A stretch of DNA of 41,627 bases from JANMZR01 sp040385875 (GCA_040385875.1 JAZKGO010000047.1:1-41627), one strand, 5' to 3'. Positions 15,767-23,664 are shown, counted from the stretch's first letter. Notes: generated from the letters alone by a model not told the origin. Program-made: numbers and translations.

Positions 15767-16937
15767 GAGCGTTGAGGAACGGTGTTCTTTTATTCAAATC
15801 GAGGGTAGCGGCACTTCCAATTGCTTCAACACCGTATCGGCTTCTCATTTTATCCATCGCATTGTAGAGCGGATAAAGCCTTGCATTTTCGTCAAAAATA
15901 TTCAATTGCTCTGTCCCTCGCACCAATTTTGTAAATCGCACACCAATTAACCGTATCAATATTCTTCTATCGTATAGTTTTTCAAATAATTCCAAAACCG
16001 TTTTAATTATTTTATGATCGGCAGTAGTTACTGGTAAATTAACCTGTCGGGTATGTGTATCAAAGTTGGTATACCTGATTTTCACCGTTAAGCAGCCTGT
16101 GCAGAAGCCACTTTCTCGCAAATCAAAACACAATTCTTCCACCATTTTTATCAAAACACATTTTAGAAACTCAATATTGGTAGTATCCTTTTCAAAAGTG
16201 ATTTCTTTCGAACAGCTTTTGGCATCACGATAAGGAATAATTGGGGAGCCGTCTATTCCGTTGGCCCTTTCCCATAAAGTTTTACCCAATTTGCCAAATG
16301 TTTTTTCGAGTAACCTCAGTGGCATTTGGCTTAATACACCAATGTTACTAATGCCCATATTGCGAAGCATTTGAGTGGTTACTTTTCCACAAAGAGGGAT
16401 TTTTGAAACGGATAATGGTGCTAAAAAAGCTTTTTCTTCACCTGAGTGTATTTGTAATTCACCAGCTGGCTTGGCTTCGTTAGTGGCCATTTTTGAAACG
16501 GTTTTACTGGTAGAAAGCCCCAAACTAATACTCAAACCCGTTTCCTTGATTACTTTATTACGGATTTGAGTGGCAAATTTCCAGTTGCCAAAATATTTAT
16601 CCATGCCCGTCAAGTCCAAATAAAATTCATCAATGCTGGCCTTTTCAATTAGAGGGGTATTTTGAGTAATTATTTCGGTGACCATAGCTGAATATTTGCT
16701 GTAAGCTTCATAATCGCCCCTGATTATCAGCGCATCGGGGCATAGCTGTCTGGCCATACGCATAGGCATGGCCGACCTTACGCCAAATACACGAGTTTCA
16801 TAACTACAGGCCGCTACCACGCCCCTATCTCCATTTCCGCCCACAATCACAGGCATGCCGTTTAGCCGATTGTCTCGCAGTCTTTCAACCGAAACAAAAA
16901 AACTGTCCAAATCCATATGAGCAATTGCCCTGTCCAT
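15756..16937 (-). CDS. dinB: Y-family DNA polymerase (DinB/ImuB-type)
   Basis: Translesion polymerase that inserts bases opposite damage. The 393 residues show AHMDLDSFFVSVE (Asp9, steric-gate aromatic pair), GVVAACSYETRVFGVRSAMP, and the catalytic SIDEFYLDLTG (Asp103, Glu104). PLCGKVTTQMLRNMGI is the HhH-thumb region, and the little finger follows. A beta-clamp binding motif, QLNIFD, is visible near the C-terminus, so it can probably be recruited to the clamp. Because Asp9, Asp103 and Glu104 are intact, it should be active, unlike ImuB proteins that lose these residues. Its 3' end overlaps the polymerase start by 11 nt, so the two are translationally coupled. Confidence 0.94.
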   Translation of the reverse strand: MDRAIAHMDLDSFFVSVERLRDNRLNGMPVIVGGNGDRGVVAACSYETRVFGVRSAMPMRMARQLCPDALIIRGDYEAYSKYSAMVTEIITQNTPLIEKASIDEFYLDLTGMDKYFGNWKFATQIRNKVIKETGLSISLGLSTSKTVSKMATNEAKPAGELQIHSGEEKAFLAPLSVSKIPLCGKVTTQMLRNMGISNIGVLSQMPLRLLEKTFGKLGKTLWERANGIDGSPIIPYRDAKSCSKEITFEKDTTNIEFLKCVLIKMVEELCFDLRESGFCTGCLTVKIRYTNFDTHTRQVNLPVTTADHKIIKTVLELFEKLYDRRILIRLIGVRFTKLVRGTEQLNIFDENARLYPLYNAMDKMRSRYGVEAIGSAATLDLNKRTPFLNAHVS

Positions 16938-16944
16938 TTGTATA

Positions 16945-16961
16945 AATTGACTACGTTTTGT
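16945..16961 (-). promoter_or_regulatory. Candidate repressor operator, copy C
   Basis: Read on the minus strand this is ACAAAACGTAGTCAATT. It matches the two plus-strand repeats at 16992 and 17015 (shared pattern ACAAAAnnnAGTCAnnT). It lies 8 nt upstream of the dinB start. Confidence 0.5.
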
Positions 16962-16991
16962 ATTTTTGCTTGCAATTTCACAATATGAAAC

Positions 16992-17008
16992 ACAAAATCA
17001 AGTCAAAT
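16992..17008 (+). promoter_or_regulatory. Candidate repressor operator, copy A
   Basis: ACAAAATCAAGTCAAAT, one of three matching repeats between dinB and the S24 repressor gene. Its end overlaps a minus-strand -7-like box (TATATTTG, 17011-17004) that could drive dinB, so bound repressor would block that promoter. Confidence 0.5.
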
Positions 17009-17014
17009 ATACTA

Positions 17015-17031
17015 ACAAAACTAAGTCATTT
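17015..17031 (+). promoter_or_regulatory. Candidate repressor operator, copy B
   Basis: ACAAAACTAAGTCATTT. It starts 23 bp after copy A, about two helical turns, so proteins on A and B would sit on the same face of the DNA. Confidence 0.5.
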
Positions 17032-17051
17032 GATTTTTTTGGCTCAAAAAT

Positions 17052-17066
17052 GTAAATAAAATTTAC
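17052..17066. promoter_or_regulatory. Palindrome immediately before the S24 repressor start
   Basis: GTAAAT-AAA-ATTTAC, a perfect 6-bp inverted repeat ending one base before the ATG at 17068. It could be a second type of operator or an RNA hairpin that limits translation. It may also be chance in AT-rich DNA. Confidence 0.35.
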
Positions 17067-17067
17067 G

Positions 17068-17754
17068 ATGACAACAAAACTGGGTTTTAATCTTCAAGTA
17101 TTAAGAAAGTCAATTGAAGGGGGTATTTCACAAGATGAAATGGCTAAGCGATTGAGTCTTAGTAAAAGCACTTATGGAAGTTATGAGCAAGACAGAACGG
17201 AGCCAAAATTGGTTGATATTCTGAGAATAGCAGAATACTTTAAAGTGAGTGCCGATGAACTGCTTTCAGAAGATTTGTCTATTTTACCAAGAAAAAAGGA
17301 AGGTCTTAGAATATTGGCCACTACAGTCAATTCAGAAAACAAAGACAATATAGAATTTGTACCTATTAAAGCATTAGGAGGCTATAAAAACTCTTTTGGT
17401 GATTTAGAATTTATAACGAGTCTGCCAACTTTTCATTTACCTTTTTTAGATAGCAATAAGAAGTATCGCACTTTCCCTTACCAAGGTGAATCTATGCTGC
17501 CGCTTAGGGAAGGAAGTTTTGTTTTTGGTGAATATATTGAAGACTGGATTTCAATTAAGAATGGAACAATCTGTATTTTGGTGACCAAGGATGAAGGTGT
17601 TGTGGTAAAAATGGTATTCAATTATTTGAAAGATAAGCAGATTTTGATTCTAAAACCCATCAATACGGCATTTGACCCTTATCCAGTTCAAGTGGAGGAC
17701 ATTTCAGAAATTTGGAAATTTGCTGGTTACTTCCATTCAGAATTTCCGAATTAA
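17068..17754 (+). CDS. XRE-family HTH repressor with S24 (LexA-like) peptidase domain
   Basis: Predicted DNA-binding repressor relieved by self-cleavage after DNA damage. An XRE helix-turn-helix lies at residues ~8-62 (ISQDEMAKRLSLSKSTYGSYE). The S24 domain (~95-225) has the nucleophile Ser142 in YQGESMLPL and the lysine Lys181 in VVVKMV. The Ala-Gly cleavage pair expected near residue 103 is not exact: the sequence is KALGGY (101-106). So either cleavage occurs at a variant site or the protein responds differently. It is divergent from dinB and the DnaE-like gene and shares a 130-bp intergenic region with three repeats, so it probably controls both directions. It ends at a strong bidirectional terminator. 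Confidence 0.9.
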   Translation: MTTKLGFNLQVLRKSIEGGISQDEMAKRLSLSKSTYGSYEQDRTEPKLVDILRIAEYFKVSADELLSEDLSILPRKKEGLRILATTVNSENKDNIEFVPIKALGGYKNSFGDLEFITSLPTFHLPFLDSNKKYRTFPYQGESMLPLREGSFVFGEYIEDWISIKNGTICILVTKDEGVVVKMVFNYLKDKQILILKPINTAFDPYPVQVEDISEIWKFAGYFHSEFPN

Positions 17755-17772
17755 AATAATTGTCTTGCAAAT

Positions 17773-17804
17773 AAAAACGTGGCGACTTTTATCGCCACGT
17801 TTTT
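17773..17804. terminator. Bidirectional rho-independent terminator
   Basis: A perfect 13-bp stem (AAAAACGTGGCGA / TCGCCACGTTTTT) with a 6-nt loop, A-rich on the left and T-rich on the right. It serves the repressor gene (+) and the convergent tatC gene (-). Confidence 0.9.
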
Positions 17805-17863
17805 AAGCCTAGTTATTGGTGTTTTTTTTGTAGATTGATTCTTTGTTTGAACCAAAACTTCTA

Positions 17864-18724
17864 TCAATTATCCTCAAATCCATCAGTAGCCAGTTCATCC
17901 TCATTGCGGGCTTTTTCTACTCGTGCCGAAACTCCAATGCTCAGCTCGTAAAGAATTACCAAAGGGATACTTACCAAAATCTGGCTGATAAGGTCAGGTG
18001 ATGGGGTGATAATACCTGCCAAAATCAAAATTAAAATATAGGCGTGTTTGCGGTATTGTCTCATAAACCTTGGGTTCACAATCCCTACTTTTGAAAGTAC
18101 AAAAGCCACTACAGGTAGCTGGAAGGCTAATCCAGAGGCCAAAGTAAGGGTAGCCAATACAGAAATGTAGGAGGTAATATCAAATTGGTTAGTGATGGTT
18201 TCGTCCAGTTTGAAGTTAGCCAAAAAGTTGATAGCCAATGGGGAAACAATATAATACCCAAAAAGTACGCCCATGAAAAAGAGCATAGTTACATAAAATA
18301 CTGCGCCTCGGGCGGCCTTCTTTTCCGCTTTTTTTAATCCTGGAGCGATAAAACGCCAAACCTCCCAAAACAAATATGGAAACGTGAATACTAACCCAAT
18401 AATAAAAGCAGAAAGCATGGCCATTGTGAACTGACCGGCCATTTCACGACTTTGAAGCGAAAAGTCAATTTTACTCACGCAAAGATCAGCATAGCCGGTG
18501 GCATCAGCGAGCTTGCACATCATACGGAATGTCCAAAAATCAGGCCTAGAAGGTCCTAGAATCACATAATTATAAATTTTGCCAATGAAAACAAAGGCAA
18601 GAATGGTGAAAACAATTATGGCAATCGCTGAGCGCAGAATATGCCAGCGGAGCTCTTCCAAATGCTCCAAAAACGACATTTCTTTTTCCTCACTTTCCTC
18701 TAAAGGCGGTTGATCTAATGGCAT
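17864..18724 (-). CDS. tatC: Sec-independent protein translocase TatC
   Basis: Membrane receptor of the twin-arginine pathway that exports folded proteins. The family start segment SFLEHLEELRWHILRS is present, followed by six membrane spans. FTFPYLFWEVWRFIAPGLKK-type and YRKHAYILILILAGIITPSPD-type blocks are also present. I chose the ATG at 18724 (MPLDQPPLEES); an ATG 45 nt further upstream adds residues (VFSFNVCDK) unlike the family. The periplasmic loop between spans 1 and 2 is long, as in many Bacteroidota. tatA/B is not visible. At least one Tat-signal protein (38091-38795) is encoded in the window. Confidence 0.95.
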   Translation of the reverse strand: MPLDQPPLEESEEKEMSFLEHLEELRWHILRSAIAIIVFTILAFVFIGKIYNYVILGPSRPDFWTFRMMCKLADATGYADLCVSKIDFSLQSREMAGQFTMAMLSAFIIGLVFTFPYLFWEVWRFIAPGLKKAEKKAARGAVFYVTMLFFMGVLFGYYIVSPLAINFLANFKLDETITNQFDITSYISVLATLTLASGLAFQLPVVAFVLSKVGIVNPRFMRQYRKHAYILILILAGIITPSPDLISQILVSIPLVILYELSIGVSARVEKARNEDELATDGFEDN

Positions 18725-18808
18725 GTTATTTTTTATTATTTTGTCACAAACATTGAAAGAAAATACCAATTAAGGCTTTCCTATGTTTGTTGCGAATTAA
18801 TTGATTAT

Positions 18809-19783
18809 TTATTTTTTTCCAAATAGAGAGTTCACAAATTCCATTTTATTGAACAATTGCAAATCTTGGATTTTTTCTCCGACTCCAATGTATTTTACGG
18901 GTATTTTAAACTGGTCTGAAATTCCAATTACCACTCCGCCTTTCGCTGTACCGTCTAATTTAGTGATGGCTAGGGCTGTCACTTCTGTTGCTTTTGTAAA
19001 CTCTTGAGCTTGAATAAATGCATTTTGACCTGTGGAACCATCTAATACCAGCAAAACTTCATGAGGTGCATCAGGAATATACTTCTGCATCACCCGCTTG
19101 ATTTTGCTAAGCTCATTCATTAGGTTTACTTTGGTATGTAAGCGACCTGCCGTGTCAATAATTACGATGTCGGCATTTTGTTCAACTGCCTGCTTTACAG
19201 CATCATAGGCTACCGCTGCGGGGTCTGTATTCATGCCATGGTCTATCACTTCTATGCCCGCTCTGTCACCCCAAATTTTGAGTTGGTCTACCGCAGCCGC
19301 TCTGAAAGTATCCGCTGCTCCTAATATCACTTTATTGCCCGCTTGGTGAAACTGAGAGGCTAATTTACCAATTGTAGTGGTTTTGCCTGCCCCGTTCACT
19401 CCTACCACCATAATTACATAAGGTTTTTGCTCATTTTTTGCAAAGGCATTGGTTACATCTGTTGATTGGTTTTCGGCTAAAAGAGCAGCGATTTCTTCCC
19501 TTAATAATTGATCTAACTCTTTGGTATCTACGTATTTATCTCGGGCTACACGTTCTTCAATTCTACGAATTATTTTCACAGTAGTTTCCACGCCTACATC
19601 TGACGAGATCAAAATTTCTTCCAACTCGTCCAATACCTCTTCGTCTACAGTAGCCTTGCCTACCACCGCTCTGCTGATTTTATCAAAAATACCGACTTTG
19701 GTTTTTTCCAAACCTTTGTCGAGGGTATCTTTTTCCTCAGTATTTAAAGTTTCTTTTTTCTTAAAAAAATCAAATAATCCCAT
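18809..19783 (-). CDS. ftsY: Signal recognition particle receptor FtsY
   Basis: SRP GTPase that docks ribosome-SRP complexes at the membrane. The 324 residues contain the N domain (1-~115) and the NG GTPase domain: P-loop GVNGAGKTTTIGKL, ADTFRAAAVDQL, DTAGRLHTK, TKLDGTAKGG and GVGEKIQDLQLF. The acidic A domain is nearly absent, which is normal in Bacteroidota. It lies downstream of the rpmG-DUF4295 pair, but a terminator lies between, so it may have its own promoter. Confidence 0.97.
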   Translation of the reverse strand: MGLFDFFKKKETLNTEEKDTLDKGLEKTKVGIFDKISRAVVGKATVDEEVLDELEEILISSDVGVETTVKIIRRIEERVARDKYVDTKELDQLLREEIAALLAENQSTDVTNAFAKNEQKPYVIMVVGVNGAGKTTTIGKLASQFHQAGNKVILGAADTFRAAAVDQLKIWGDRAGIEVIDHGMNTDPAAVAYDAVKQAVEQNADIVIIDTAGRLHTKVNLMNELSKIKRVMQKYIPDAPHEVLLVLDGSTGQNAFIQAQEFTKATEVTALAITKLDGTAKGGVVIGISDQFKIPVKYIGVGEKIQDLQLFNKMEFVNSLFGKK

Positions 19784-19918
19784 TGAAATGGTTTAAAATT
19801 TGTTCAAATATCAAATAGTTAGAAGGCTCAATATTTATTGGGGAATTTTTATCAATTCAATAAATTGAAATACAAAGTAAGCTAAAAAAAGGGCCGCTTA
19901 AAAATTTTAAAAATAAAA

Positions 19919-19943
19919 AAGCCCTATCAAAATGATAGAGCTT
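19919..19943 (-). terminator. Terminator after DUF4295/rpmG
   Basis: AAGC-CTATCA pairs with TGATAG-GCTT with one internal mismatch and a 3-nt loop. T-rich sequence follows on the minus strand. It lies 26 nt past the DUF4295 stop and would limit read-through into ftsY. Confidence 0.65.
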
Positions 19944-19968
19944 CCAATTTTTTCTTTATCTGGTACAA

Positions 19969-20121
19969 TTAAGACTTCAAAGCAGCCATTGCTTCATCTT
20001 GAATGATGATTTCCTCACGAAAAGTATAAGCACCTGTTATTGGGTTCTTAATTGATTTGATAATTTTGGCGTATTTCACACCGCCTTCTTTCTTTAGGGT
20101 TGCAACTACTTTCTTTGCCAT
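19969..20121 (-). CDS. DUF4295 family small ribosome-associated-context protein
   Basis: A 50-residue basic protein beginning MAKKVVATLKKEGGVKYAKI and ending EEIIIQDEAMAALKS. This short protein is conserved across Bacteroidota directly next to rpmG and ftsY, as it is here. Size, charge and position suggest a ribosome-associated role, but none is proven that I know of. It is 60 nt downstream of rpmG on the same strand and is likely co-transcribed. Confidence 0.85.
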   Translation of the reverse strand: MAKKVVATLKKEGGVKYAKIIKSIKNPITGAYTFREEIIIQDEAMAALKS

Positions 20122-20181
20122 TGTATTATTTGATAAAAGCTAGTTTTTTGTGATAAATCAAAAAAACAGAGCTAAGATGAA

Positions 20182-20364
20182 TTATTTAATTTCTTTATGA
20201 ACAGTAACCTTCTTTAAAATAGGGTTATATTTTTTCAATTCCAAACGACCAGTTGTATTCTTACGGTTTTTGGTAGTGATATAACGAGACATGCCACCTA
20301 CGCCACTTGTTTTGTGTTCGGTGCATTCCATGATTACTTGTATGCGATTGCCTTTCTTTGCCAT
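20182..20364 (-). CDS. rpmG: 50S ribosomal protein L33
   Basis: Large-subunit ribosomal protein. The 60 residues carry the L33 pattern: KKGNRIQVIMECTEHK, RYITTKNRKNTTGRLELKKY and NPILKKVTVHKE. The zinc-ligand cysteine pairs of the C+ form are missing (only one Cys), so this is the zinc-free type. Bacteroidota often have rpmB (L28) directly upstream, but there is no L28 frame in 20365-20564. Confidence 0.96.
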   Translation of the reverse strand: MAKKGNRIQVIMECTEHKTSGVGGMSRYITTKNRKNTTGRLELKKYNPILKKVTVHKEIK

Positions 20365-20407
20365 CGGTTTTCTATATAATTATGTATTGAAAAATCAAAT
20401 TGGAGTG

Positions 20408-20437
20408 CAAAGGTATGAAAAATAATGTAGTTATAAA
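20408..20437 (-). promoter_or_regulatory. Probable promoter for rpmG-DUF4295
   Basis: Minus strand: TACCTTTG (20415-20408) is a full -7 match. TTTA at 20437-20434, 18 nt upstream, is a one-mismatch -33 match. Predicted leader is about 35-40 nt. Confidence 0.5.
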
Positions 20438-20564
20438 ATTATTTTGTAAAAATTTGCCAGAAAAATATAAAACAGTTGTCAACTGAGATTATGCAGTGTA
20501 GGTTTTGGCTTATTTTCTTAATCTAAATAACACTTATAGCTGATTTCATTACAAATCAATATTT

Positions 20565-21644
20565 TTACATCACCACAAAATTCACCCCACCGCTGATATT
20601 TTCCAATAATTTTTTTGACCTTTCTGGGCGAGCATCCGTAATGAATACTTGGCCCAAAACCTTGTTTTCAATCATATCAATGAGCATTTGTATTCGTCTG
20701 TCGTCGAGCTTATCAAATATATCATCCATCAATAAAATTGGTTTGGCGCCTTTTTCAATCGTAATGAGATCAAACTGCGCCAATTTTAAAGCCATTGCAA
20801 AAGCTTTTTGCTGGCCTTGCGAGCCAAATTTTCTTAAAGTAAACCCATCAATTTCAAAAATATAGTCGTCTTTATGAATGCCTTTCAAGGTGCGATTAGC
20901 GGCAACATCCAACTTATAATTTTGCCGAAATTCATCAGAAAAACTTTCATCCCCCACCTCTGATTCATAAAAAAGAGTTACCTCTTCCCGATTTTCGGAA
21001 AGCTGTGCATAATGTTTTTGAAAAATCGGCAAATATTTTTGCAAAAAACTTTTTCTTACTTTATTAATCATTTGAGCCTTCTCGAGCAACGGTTCAGAAT
21101 AGACTTCCAATAAAGGTTGGTCATAATATTTTCGGTCAGCAAACTGTTTTAGTAAGCTGTTTCTTTGCAATAAAAGTCGGTTATGCTGGAGTAAATTTTG
21201 AAAATATTCGGGATCTATTTGAGAAATAACCCCATCAAAAAACTTCCTCCTAGCCTCAGCTGAATCCCTTACGATATCCGTATCATGAGGTGCCATTAAT
21301 ACTACAGGATAATTGCCTATATGGTCTGAAATGCGTTCAATGGGCTTTTTGTCAATCAAAATGGCTTTTCTTTGCCCTCGTTGTAAAGAACAGATTACTT
21401 CGTCATTTTTGGTATTTTTCAGAAATTGGCCCATTATCACAAAATAATCTTCGGTGTGGTTGATACATAGCGCCTCCTGGTTGCTCAACGAACTTTTAGT
21501 AAGCGAAAGAAAATATATAGCATCGATTAAGCTGGTTTTACCTGATCCATTCTCCCCCAAAATACAATTACAATGCTCAGAAAAATCGGCGGATAAATCT
21601 AAGTGATTTTTAAAATTTTGAAGGGTAAGTTTCTGTAAAAACAA
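20565..21644 (-). CDS. recF: DNA replication and repair protein RecF
   Basis: SMC-like ATPase that loads RecA onto gapped DNA with RecO and RecR. The 359 residues begin with the family start LQKLTLQNFKNH and show Walker A ILGENGSGKTSLIDAIYFLS. The signature GSQGQQKAFAMALKLAQ and Walker B KPILLMDDIFDKLD follow, then the D-loop helix and VFITDARPE. The gene is divergent from pdhA. It is not next to dnaA/dnaN as in many other phyla, which is usual for Bacteroidota. Confidence 0.96.
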   Translation of the reverse strand: MFLQKLTLQNFKNHLDLSADFSEHCNCILGENGSGKTSLIDAIYFLSLTKSSLSNQEALCINHTEDYFVIMGQFLKNTKNDEVICSLQRGQRKAILIDKKPIERISDHIGNYPVVLMAPHDTDIVRDSAEARRKFFDGVISQIDPEYFQNLLQHNRLLLQRNSLLKQFADRKYYDQPLLEVYSEPLLEKAQMINKVRKSFLQKYLPIFQKHYAQLSENREEVTLFYESEVGDESFSDEFRQNYKLDVAANRTLKGIHKDDYIFEIDGFTLRKFGSQGQQKAFAMALKLAQFDLITIEKGAKPILLMDDIFDKLDDRRIQMLIDMIENKVLGQVFITDARPERSKKLLENISGGVNFVVM

Positions 21645-21650
21645 ATCTTT

Positions 21651-21681
21651 TTTGTTGATTCTTGGTTTTGTGCTAATTTCG
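21651..21681 (+). promoter_or_regulatory. Probable promoter for pdhA
   Basis: TTTG at 21651-21654, exactly 19 nt, then TAATTTCG at 21674-21681 (one mismatch to TAnnTTTG). The ATG lies 75 nt further on. The -33 box begins 7 nt from the divergent recF start. Confidence 0.5.
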
Positions 21682-21755
21682 TAGTCTGATTCTGATTTTC
21701 TTCCGAAGAGGAAAAAAAGAAAATTTCATTTCTAATCAATTCTTATTCAAATATA

Positions 21756-22766
21756 ATGGCTAAAAAAGAAGATGCAAAGGTAAAGTATTCGAAAGAAACT
21801 TATATGTATTGGTATGAATCGATGCAACTGCAAAGAAAATTTGAGGAGAAATGTGCCCAGTTGTACGGCCAACAAAAAATAAAAGGCTTTTTACATTTAT
21901 ATATCGGACAAGAGGCTTGTTCATCAGGAGCTCGTTCGGCACTTACCAAAGACGATAAATGGATTACCGCCTATCGCTGTCATGGTATTCCATTGGCATT
22001 GGGCTCTGATCCAAAAGGTATTATGGCGGAGCTTTATGGCAGAATCACGGGTTGCACTAAAGGTAAAGGCGGTTCTATGCATATTTTTGATAAATCAGTA
22101 AATTTTGTGGGTGGCCATGGTATTGTAGGAGCACAAATACCTTTAGGAGCGGGCCTTGCTTTTGCTGAAAAATACAATAAAACTGGCAACTTGGCTATTT
22201 GCTATTTTGGAGATGGTGCTTCCAGACAAGGTGCGCTGCATGAGACCTTTAACTTGGCAATGACTTGGAAGCTGCCTGTAATATTTGTCGTTGAAAATAA
22301 CGGTTATGCGATGGGTACTTCTGTGAGTCGCACCTCAAATGTAACCGAATTATATACTTTGGGTGAAGCCTATGATATGCCATCAGAGCCAGTGGATGGC
22401 ATGAGTGTGGAAGCGGTACATGAGGCAGTAAGCCGTGCTGCCGATCGTGCCCGTAGAGGAGATGGTCCCACTTTTTTAGAATTTAGAACCTATCGATATC
22501 GTGGACACTCGATGTCGGATCCTCAGAAGTACCGTACCAAAGAGGAAGTGGAGAAATACAAAGCACAAGATCCGATTGAACAAGTAAAAATAGCAATCCT
22601 ATCCAAAAAAATGGCCACAGAGGCTGACTTAGAGGCAATTGATGCTGGCATTAAATTGAAAGTGGAGGAAGCTGTAAAATTTGCTGAGGAGTCGCCTTTT
22701 CCACCAACATCAGAGGCCTATAAGGATGTATATATGCAAGAAGACTATCCTTTTATTATTGAATAG
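21756..22766 (+). CDS. pdhA: Pyruvate dehydrogenase E1 component, alpha subunit
   Basis: Thiamine-diphosphate enzyme half that decarboxylates pyruvate for acetyl-CoA formation. The 336 residues include GFLHLYIGQEACSSGA, YRCHGIPLALG, GGSMHIF, GGHGIVGAQIPLGAGLAFA and the TPP motif GDGAS ... ENNGYAMGTS. The phosphorylation-loop region RYRGHSMSDPQKYR follows. The short length fits a separate alpha subunit with a beta partner encoded elsewhere; no E1 beta follows here. The next gene has its own promoter. Confidence 0.96.
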   Translation: MAKKEDAKVKYSKETYMYWYESMQLQRKFEEKCAQLYGQQKIKGFLHLYIGQEACSSGARSALTKDDKWITAYRCHGIPLALGSDPKGIMAELYGRITGCTKGKGGSMHIFDKSVNFVGGHGIVGAQIPLGAGLAFAEKYNKTGNLAICYFGDGASRQGALHETFNLAMTWKLPVIFVVENNGYAMGTSVSRTSNVTELYTLGEAYDMPSEPVDGMSVEAVHEAVSRAADRARRGDGPTFLEFRTYRYRGHSMSDPQKYRTKEEVEKYKAQDPIEQVKIAILSKKMATEADLEAIDAGIKLKVEEAVKFAEESPFPPTSEAYKDVYMQEDYPFIIE

Positions 22767-22837
22767 TCGTTTATTTTTAAGCTGATTTCTTAAAATTTCT
22801 CAAAAAATATCAGAAAACTGCAAAACTTTCATATTAT

Positions 22838-22870
22838 TTTATTAGGGTAAAATTATTTTATGTAATTTTG
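22838..22870 (+). promoter_or_regulatory. Probable promoter for the TPR gene
   Basis: TAATTTTG (22863-22870) fully matches the -7 box. TTTA at 22838-22841, 21 nt upstream, is a one-mismatch -33. The leader to the ATG at 22905 is about 28 nt. Confidence 0.5.
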
Positions 22871-22904
22871 CACCTCGAAATAAAATACGCACAAGGTAGT
22901 AATT

Positions 22905-23591
22905 ATGGCAAAGAAACAAAAAGAAGAAAAAACTGGTTTGGAATTTATTGAAAGTCCCGAAGCATTAGCGAGTGAAATCAATAAAGCTCAGACAGTTATA
23001 GAAAAAAATAAGAATTTATTTACCTATGCTGGAGGAGCTATCTTACTTTGCTTGATAGGCTATTTTGGATATAAATGGTTTGCTCAAAATCAGGATCAAG
23101 AAGCACAAGCAGCTTTATTTCCGTTGGTTAGTAAGTTTGAAACAGATTCAGCGAAGGGGTTATCGAAAGATTTTATCAAAATTGCTGATGAGTACGGAAT
23201 GTCGAAAGCTGGAAATTTAGCTCATTTTTACGCCGGTGTGGCCAGTTTGAAAGATGGCAAATATGATGAGGCCATCGAGCAATTAAAAGATTTTTCTTCT
23301 TCTGATTTACTGGTACAAGCTCGTGCTTACTCATTAATTGGTGATGCTTATGTGGAGAAAAAGGCCTATGATGATGCCATTTCTTTTTACAAAAAAGCTT
23401 CTGATTATAAACCAAATAAGTTTTTCACCCCTATTTATATGATGAAATTGGCGGGAGCTTATGAAGCCAATAAACAAAATGATGACGCAGTTGAGGTCTA
23501 TTCATCCATTATCGAAAAATTTGAAGATTCGCAAGAGTCAACTTTGGCTAAGAAATATAAATCCAAATTGGAGGGGGCTGTCTCTGAGTAA
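22905..23591 (+). CDS. Membrane-anchored tetratricopeptide repeat protein (YfgM-like)
   Basis: A 228-residue protein with a basic N-terminus, one membrane span at ~38-60 (LFTYAGGAILLCLIGYFGYKWF-like) and a periplasmic TPR domain. TPR-like helices are visible: AHFYAGVASLKDGKYDEAIE, RAYSLIGDAYVEKKAYDDAI and LAGAYEANKQNDDAVEVYSS. The layout is that of YfgM/UPF0070, an ancillary partner of the Sec translocon and periplasmic chaperones in enterobacteria. The function in Bacteroidota is not established. A terminator follows the stop. Confidence 0.85.
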   Translation: MAKKQKEEKTGLEFIESPEALASEINKAQTVIEKNKNLFTYAGGAILLCLIGYFGYKWFAQNQDQEAQAALFPLVSKFETDSAKGLSKDFIKIADEYGMSKAGNLAHFYAGVASLKDGKYDEAIEQLKDFSSSDLLVQARAYSLIGDAYVEKKAYDDAISFYKKASDYKPNKFFTPIYMMKLAGAYEANKQNDDAVEVYSSIIEKFEDSQESTLAKKYKSKLEGAVSE

Positions 23592-23615
23592 ATCAAATAT
23601 AACACATTGATTATG

Positions 23616-23649
23616 AAAGGGATAGAGCGAAAGTTTTATCCCTTTTTTT
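23616..23649 (+). terminator. Hairpin terminator or attenuator before ribH
   Basis: AAAGGGATA (23616-23624) pairs with TATCCCTTT (23637-23645) with a 12-nt loop, then seven T in total. It ends 15 nt before the ribH ATG, so it either ends the TPR transcript or acts as an attenuator for ribH. Confidence 0.7.
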
Positions 23650-23664
23650 ACATACTAAAACAAT

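Noticed and set aside
20473..20485. CAGTTG-t-CAACTG palindrome between recF and rpmG
   Set aside because: Short (6-bp arms), lies past the recF stop and upstream of the rpmG promoter region, with no second copy; chance is likely.
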